Source: Pseudomonas sp.
GTDB lineage: Bacteria > Pseudomonadota > Gammaproteobacteria > Pseudomonadales > Pseudomonadaceae
NCBI GenBank assembly: GCA_007117785.1
Contig: SKFV01000057.1
Coordinates: 1-5,932 of the forward strand
DNA length: 5,932 nt
Reading direction: 5' to 3'
Shown here piece after piece: positions 1-5,932 of this stretch. Every line of letters begins with the position of its first letter. Position 1 is the stretch's first letter. A model generated the notes under the pieces. The model searched no databases. It worked only from the letters and a program-made list of their open reading frames with translations, and was not told the DNA's origin. The translations under genes were made by a program, and so were the position numbers.

Positions 1-57
1 GAGTTGCCGATGACTCCGGTTGGCAAGATTTTGCGTCGTGAGTTGCGTGACAGCTAA
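1..57 (+). CDS. fadD2: C-terminal end of an upstream long-chain acyl-CoA synthetase (FadD paralog, 5' end outside window)
   Basis: Reading from base 1 gives ELPMTPVGKILRRELRDS and then TAA at 55-57. This is the extreme C-terminus of an AMP-forming acyl-CoA ligase. It includes the conserved GK dipeptide whose lysine contributes to the adenylation step. The last 17 matching positions differ from the end of the complete downstream FadD (residues 537-553) at only two residues (M/T and P/N), and 40 of 51 bases agree by hand count, so the two genes are tandem paralogs. In Pseudomonas the pair is usually named fadD2 (upstream) and fadD1 (downstream), and the symbol is assigned from that gene order. 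With only 18 codons visible, the family call is firm but the exact paralog name is inferred. Confidence 0.85.
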   Translation, partial: ELPMTPVGKILRRELRDS

Positions 58-81
58 AGGCTGACCCTCCATACTGTTCTT

Positions 82-107
82 GCCGGCCACCCGTTTGGGT
101 GGTCGGT
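82..107 (+). terminator. GC-rich hairpin after fadD2, terminator-like but without a U-tract
   Basis: An 11-bp stem pairs 82-92 (GCCGGCCACCC) with 97-107 (GGGTGGTCGGT) around a GTTT loop. Two of the pairs are G-U wobbles, so the structure is better in the RNA of the plus strand than as a perfect DNA palindrome. It begins 25 nt after the fadD2 stop codon, where a 3'-end hairpin is expected. The sequence that follows (GAGCGCAGC) has no run of T, so intrinsic termination would be weak. It could instead stabilise the mRNA 3' end or act together with Rho. Confidence 0.45.
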
Positions 108-159
108 GAGCGCAGCCCCCGATTTTCTGTTGCTGGCTTCACGCTGGCCGATAGGCAGA

Positions 160-241
160 AAAGCTGATAATCTTCGCTCGCTTTGTGACTATAAATAACA
201 ATTCGTGCGCATTTTTGCGTTGCGATTCGGATCACTATAAC
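160..241 (+). promoter_or_regulatory. AT-rich upstream region of fadD1 with weak sigma70-like promoter candidates
   Basis: This stretch is clearly more AT-rich than its surroundings, as expected for a promoter region. The best -10-like hexamers are TATAAA at 190-195 and TATAAC at 236-241. The second has a poor -35 candidate (TTGCGT at 215-220) with a short 15-nt spacer, and the first has no good -35 at normal spacing. A start near 248 from the second candidate would place the hairpin at 254-280 at the very 5' end of the message. I looked for a PsrA-type (GAAAC...GTTTC) or CRP/Vfr-type (TGTGA-N6-TCACA) operator, as would suit a fatty-acid gene, and found no convincing match. Confidence 0.3.
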
Positions 242-253
242 TTCAAGAAATAG

Positions 254-280
254 TGCCGGCCCGCATCTCTCGGGGCGGCA
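254..280 (+). promoter_or_regulatory. Leader hairpin just upstream of the fadD1 ribosome binding site
   Basis: Bases 254-263 (TGCCGGCCCG) pair with 271-280 (CGGGGCGGCA) around a 7-nt loop, with one G-G mismatch inside an otherwise 10-bp stem. The structure ends 6 nt before the AGGAG at 287-291, so it leaves the ribosome binding site free but close. It could protect the 5' end of the message or tune ribosome access. No alternative pairing partner that would hide the Shine-Dalgarno was found by eye, so a switch mechanism is not supported. Confidence 0.35.
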
Positions 281-286
281 GTACTC

Positions 287-291
287 AGGAG
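287..291 (+). promoter_or_regulatory. Ribosome binding site that fixes the fadD1 start at 301
   Basis: AGGAG lies 9 nt before the ATG at 301, an ideal Shine-Dalgarno arrangement. The frame is also open upstream to a GTG at 253, but that codon sits at the base of the leader hairpin and has no comparable site. The 16 extra residues it would add are not part of FadD proteins as I know them. The ATG at 301 is therefore chosen. Confidence 0.8.
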
Positions 292-300
292 CGGGCAGCA

Positions 301-1983
301 ATGAATGACAATTTCTGGACTGACAAGTACCCAGCCAGCATCCCAGCTGAAATTGACCCTGACCAATATCCCAACATCCTCGCTGTACTGAAGGAATCCT
401 GCGAAAAGTTCGCGGACAAGCCTGCCTTCAGCAACCTCGGCAAGACCCTTACCTACGGCGAGATGTATGAGCTGTCCGGCCATTTTGCCGGTTATCTGCA
501 AAACCATGCCGGCCTTGAGCCGGGTGACCGTATCGCCATCCAGATGCCCAACATCCTGCAATATCCGATTGCTGTATTCGGTGCCATGCGCGCCGGTTTC
601 GTGGTCGTGAATACCAATCCGTTGTACACCGCGACGGAGATGGAGCACCAGTTCAAGGACTCCGGTGCCAAGGCACTGATCTGTCTGGCCAATATGGCCC
701 ATCTGGCAGAGAAGGTTGTGCCCAAGACCCAGGTGCAGCAGGTCATCGTTACTGAAGTCGGCGATATGTTGCCGCCACTCAAACGCCTGCTGGTCAATAC
801 CGTGGTCAAGCACGTGAAAAAGATGGTGCCTGAATACCATCTGAAAAAGGCCATTCGTTTTAACGATGCGCTCAAGCGTGGCAAGCAGTGCAGCTTCCGG
901 GAAGCGCATCCGCATGCTGATGATATCGCCGTGCTGCAATACACCGGTGGTACCACCGGGGTGGCCAAGGGTGCCATGCTGACCCATCGGAACCTGGTAG
1001 CCAATATGCTGCAGGCCAAGGCTATGATGGGTAATACCATCAAGGACGGCGAAGAGGTATTGATCTGTCCCTTGCCGCTTTACCATATCTATGCCTTTAC
1101 CTTCCATTGCATGGCGATGATGATCAGCGGCAACCACAATGTGCTGATAACTAACCCCCGAGACATTCCGGCCTTCGTCAAGGAGCTGGGGAAATTCCAG
1201 TTCACCGGTTTTGTTGGTCTGAATACCCTTTTTGTTGCGCTGTGTAATAACGAAACCTTCCGCCAGTTGGACTTTAGCCAGTTCAAGGTCACTCTGTCCG
1301 GTGGTATGGCTTTGCAACAGGCTACCGCCGAACGTTGGGAAGAAGTCACTGGCTGCAAGATTTGTGAAGGCTATGGCATGACTGAAACCAGTCCGCTGGC
1401 GACAGTCAATCCGATCGACAGCATCCAGCTAGGTACTATCGGTATTCCGGTACCTTCGACCCTGTGCAAGGTGATCGATGATGACGGTAATGAAGTGCCT
1501 ATGGGTGAGCGCGGTGAGTTGTGCGTCAAGGGCCCACAGATCATGAAGGGCTACTGGCAACGCAAGGAAGCAACCGATGAAATGCTCGACGCCGAAGGCT
1601 GGCTGAAAACCGGTGATATCGCCATCATTCAGCCAGACGGCTACCTGCGAATTGTCGACCGCAAGAAAGACATGATTCTGGTCTCAGGGTTCAACGTGTT
1701 CCCCAATGAGCTGGAAGACGTCATGGCCAAGATTCCGGGTGTGGTGCAGTGCGCGGCTGTCGGTGTGCCGGATGAAAAATCCGGTGAAGCCATCAAGGTT
1801 TTCCTGGTCAAGAGTGCCGACTCTGACCTGGATGAAGCCAAGGTCAAGGAGCACATGCGCGAGCACCTGACGGCTTACAAGGTACCCAAGTTCGTCGAGT
1901 TCCGAAGCGAGTTGCCGACCACTAACGTCGGCAAGATCCTGCGTCGTGAACTGCGTGATGAAGAGTGGAAAAAGGCCAGCTAA
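301..1983 (+). CDS. fadD1: Long-chain fatty acid-CoA ligase (acyl-CoA synthetase) FadD1, complete
   Basis: This enzyme converts long-chain fatty acids, ATP and CoA to acyl-CoA, AMP and pyrophosphate. It acts at the inner face of the cytoplasmic membrane and feeds beta-oxidation and uptake by vectorial acylation. The 560 residues match the usual FadD length. The AMP-binding phosphate loop YTGGTTGVAKG is at 214-224, the catalytic-glutamate motif GYGMTET at 357-363 (E362), and the WLKTGD motif at 434-439 with the ribose-binding aspartate D439. The hinge and fatty-acyl signature DRKKDMILVSGFNVFPNE starts at residue 453. The C-terminal NVGKILRREL carries the conserved lysine K545. All key residues are present, so an active enzyme is expected. 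The N-terminus (MNDNFWTDKYP) resembles Pseudomonas FadD1 as remembered. It follows a paralog in the same direction, but the 243-nt gap with two hairpins and its own leader suggests its own promoter. A strong terminator follows 30 nt after the stop. Substrate chain length cannot be read from sequence. Confidence 0.96.
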   Translation: MNDNFWTDKYPASIPAEIDPDQYPNILAVLKESCEKFADKPAFSNLGKTLTYGEMYELSGHFAGYLQNHAGLEPGDRIAIQMPNILQYPIAVFGAMRAGFVVVNTNPLYTATEMEHQFKDSGAKALICLANMAHLAEKVVPKTQVQQVIVTEVGDMLPPLKRLLVNTVVKHVKKMVPEYHLKKAIRFNDALKRGKQCSFREAHPHADDIAVLQYTGGTTGVAKGAMLTHRNLVANMLQAKAMMGNTIKDGEEVLICPLPLYHIYAFTFHCMAMMISGNHNVLITNPRDIPAFVKELGKFQFTGFVGLNTLFVALCNNETFRQLDFSQFKVTLSGGMALQQATAERWEEVTGCKICEGYGMTETSPLATVNPIDSIQLGTIGIPVPSTLCKVIDDDGNEVPMGERGELCVKGPQIMKGYWQRKEATDEMLDAEGWLKTGDIAIIQPDGYLRIVDRKKDMILVSGFNVFPNELEDVMAKIPGVVQCAAVGVPDEKSGEAIKVFLVKSADSDLDEAKVKEHMREHLTAYKVPKFVEFRSELPTTNVGKILRRELRDEEWKKAS

Positions 1984-2013
1984 CACCGCCTGTACCTAAT
2001 CTGCGACAATAGA

Positions 2014-2043
2014 CCCCGCCCGGATACCCGGGCGGGGTTTTTT
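2014..2043 (+). terminator. Strong rho-independent terminator after fadD1
   Basis: A perfect 10-bp stem, CCCCGCCCGG (2014-2023) with CCGGGCGGGG (2028-2037), closes a 4-nt ATAC loop and is followed directly by six T (2038-2043). It begins 30 nt after the fadD1 stop. The opposite strand has no T-run beyond the stem, so it works only in the plus direction. It separates fadD1 transcription from hrpA, whose start codon lies only 37 nt after the T-run. Confidence 0.95.
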
Positions 2044-2080
2044 CATTTGGTCCCTGTGTGGCCCTACAGATAGCGAATTC

Positions 2081-4519
<2,439 letters not shown>

Positions 4520-4558
4520 GTAAAGAAAACCAGCCAGCAAGAACCAGGCCTTTTGCAT

Positions 4559-5932
4559 ATGACGCGGGAGGAGCTGCTGCAGCGCGAGGCCAATGAGGTC
4601 AGCGGTGAGCAGTATCCGGATGCCTGGCGCTGGCAGCAGGTTGCCTTGCCCCTGGACTACCACTTCGAACCCAATCATCCGGCTGATGGCGTGACCCTGC
4701 GGGTACCCGCTGCGCTCTTGCGCCAGTTACCGGAACAACGGCTGGACTGGCTGGTACCGGGATTGCTGTTCGATAAATGCGTGGCCATGGTGCGCGCCTT
4801 ACCCAAGGCACTGCGCAAGAACTTTGTACCGGTGCCGGATTTTGTCGCCGCAGCGCTGGAGCGTATGCCCTTTGGCGAGGGGCCGCTGGGCCCCACCCTG
4901 GGGCGTGAACTCACGCGTATGACCGGCGCCAGGATTGAAGAGGATGCCTGGCAGGACCTGGCGCTGGAGCCTCATCTGTTGATGCGCCTGGAAGTGCTTG
5001 ATGGCAATGGCAAAGTAATTGCCAGTGGGCGCGACTATACCGCCCTTTGTCAGCAAATGGAGGGGCAGGTGGTCGAGCAGGCCAAGCCCTCGGTGACAGC
5101 ATCCAGCAAGCCGGCAGCGCAGCCTGGCACCTATGCCTTGCCTGCCGAGGTTACCCAACAGCAGGCGGGTATTGCCGTTACCTTCTGGCCGGCCTGGGTG
5201 GAGCAGGGCGATACGGTGGTCGAGCAGTTGTTTGATCTGCCGGAAACCGCCGAGCAGGCCCATCGCCTGGGGGTGCAGCGATTGATTCTGCAAGGCCTGA
5301 GTGAGCAGGCACGCTATCTGCGGCAAAAATTGACCCTGGTCAAGGATGCCGCGATCTATTATCGCGAGTTCGGCACGCAACAGGCCTTGCTGGATGACCT
5401 GCTGCTGGCGGCCATTGACCGTTGCTGTTTGCCGGCAGGTCAGCCGCTGCCACGCGATCCGGAAGCCCTGGCTGCCTGTATCGAGGCCGGACGGGGTGAC
5501 TGGGTAACGACGGCCGAGGGGCTGACCAGCCAACTGTTGAACCTGCTGAAAGGCTGGCATCAGGTGCAGAAGCGGTTGAAGGGCAAGATCGACCTGTCCT
5601 GGGCCCTGGCCCTGAACGACGTCAAGCAGCAACTGACCAGTCTGGTCTATCCGGGCTTTGTGCGCGACGTGCCGGCTGAGTGGCTGAGTGAATATCCGCG
5701 TTACTTTGCGGCCCTGCAGCAGCGCCTGGACAAGCTCGCCGGGCAAACCCAGCGTGACCGGGTGTGGACCGATGAGTTGCAGGGCTACTGGCAGCAATAC
5801 CAGGATCGAGCTGCGCGCTATCGCCAGGAAGGGCGCTACGATCCGCGACTGGTACAATGGCGATGGATGTTGGAAGAATATCGGGTTTCACTGTTTGCCC
5901 AACAGCTGGGTACCCGCATGCCGGTATCAGCC
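4559..5932 (+). CDS. hrpA: C-terminal third of HrpA (DUF3418-type region), separated from the rest by the TGA; 3' end outside window
   Basis: The HrpA frame stays open from 4520 to the last base, 471 codons with no stop. The first ATG is at 4559 (MTREELLQREAN), giving 458 residues in the window. Blocks conserved in the C-terminal region of HrpA are present in order (numbered from this ATG): FEP..ADGVTLRVP from 36, LPKALRKNFVPVP from 81, RMTG at 120-123, KRLKGKIDLSWALALNDVK from 338 and RWMLEEYRVSLFAQQLGT at 435-452. The last block lies close to the C-terminus in E. coli HrpA, so only about 10-20 residues should be missing. No helicase motifs occur here, so alone it is not a motor. If translated separately it would need reinitiation 39 nt after the TGA; only a weak AGG at 4546-4548 precedes the ATG. 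The ATG is simply the first available start, and the piece may instead be untranslated remnant or part of a full-length product made by readthrough. Confidence 0.8.
   Translation, partial: MTREELLQREANEVSGEQYPDAWRWQQVALPLDYHFEPNHPADGVTLRVPAALLRQLPEQRLDWLVPGLLFDKCVAMVRALPKALRKNFVPVPDFVAAALERMPFGEGPLGPTLGRELTRMTGARIEEDAWQDLALEPHLLMRLEVLDGNGKVIASGRDYTALCQQMEGQVVEQAKPSVTASSKPAAQPGTYALPAEVTQQQAGIAVTFWPAWVEQGDTVVEQLFDLPETAEQAHRLGVQRLILQGLSEQARYLRQKLTLVKDAAIYYREFGTQQALLDDLLLAAIDRCCLPAGQPLPRDPEALAACIEAGRGDWVTTAEGLTSQLLNLLKGWHQVQKRLKGKIDLSWALALNDVKQQLTSLVYPGFVRDVPAEWLSEYPRYFAALQQRLDKLAGQTQRDRVWTDELQGYWQQYQDRAARYRQEGRYDPRLVQWRWMLEEYRVSLFAQQLGTRMPVSA

Noticed and set aside
181..241. CRP/Vfr or PsrA operator upstream of fadD1
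   Set aside because: Only an isolated TGTGA half-site (184-188 region) is present, with no matching second half, and no GAAAC/GTTTC pair was found.
253..300. GTG start at 253 extending FadD1 by 16 residues
   Set aside because: The ATG at 301 has an ideal AGGAG 9 nt upstream and matches FadD N-termini; the extension is encoded by the leader hairpin region.
235..1317. A 360-codon reading frame on the minus strand opposite fadD1
   Set aside because: It is an antisense shadow of a well-conserved gene with GC-rich third positions; its translation shows no recognisable domain and no ribosome binding site was evident.
2038..2043. Bidirectional terminator between fadD1 and hrpA
   Set aside because: The minus-strand side of the stem is not followed by a T-run, and there is no converging gene.
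4799..5857. A 352-codon reading frame on the minus strand, the longest complete stop-bounded frame in this part of the window
   Set aside because: It lies wholly antisense to the C-terminal HrpA frame, which carries conserved protein blocks in order. The translation is low-complexity (Leu, Gln, Gly) and matches nothing I recognise.

Overview
The window looks like chromosomal DNA from a gammaproteobacterium, most likely Pseudomonadaceae (Pseudomonas or a close relative). Three things point there. The full acyl-CoA ligase reads like Pseudomonas FadD1. It sits directly behind the end of a second FadD, the tandem fadD2-fadD1 arrangement known from Pseudomonas. The codon use is GC-rich at third positions but moderate overall (GC content judged by eye, not computed). 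The genus is inferred from remembered protein sequences, not from a search.

Layout, all on the plus strand: 1-57 is the last 18 codons of an upstream FadD paralog. 58-300 is a 243-nt intergenic region with a GC-rich hairpin lacking a U-tract (82-107), an AT-rich stretch with weak promoter candidates, a second hairpin in the probable leader (254-280) and a good Shine-Dalgarno. 301-1983 is a complete fadD1. A textbook rho-independent terminator (2014-2043) closes that unit. From 2081 to the window end runs one continuous HrpA-type (DEAH-box RNA helicase) reading frame, interrupted once, at 4517-4519, by an in-frame TGA.

The TGA is the main observation. The same reading frame continues after it without a shift for 471 sense codons to the end of the window, and both sides align without a gap to one roughly 1300-residue HrpA. 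The stop falls where E. coli HrpA, as I remember it, has a tryptophan, so one TGG-to-TGA change explains it. The 812-residue upstream product keeps the whole helicase core and OB-fold region and loses the C-terminal third. Options are a recent nonsense mutation, a sequencing or assembly error, or expression of two pieces or low readthrough. The sequence alone does not decide.

Functionally the two parts are unrelated: FadD enzymes activate fatty acids for beta-oxidation, while HrpA works on RNA and ribosomes. The terminator between them argues for separate transcription. I see no mobile element, CRISPR array, tRNA, rRNA or defence or secretion system, and nothing that looks like an undescribed multi-gene system.
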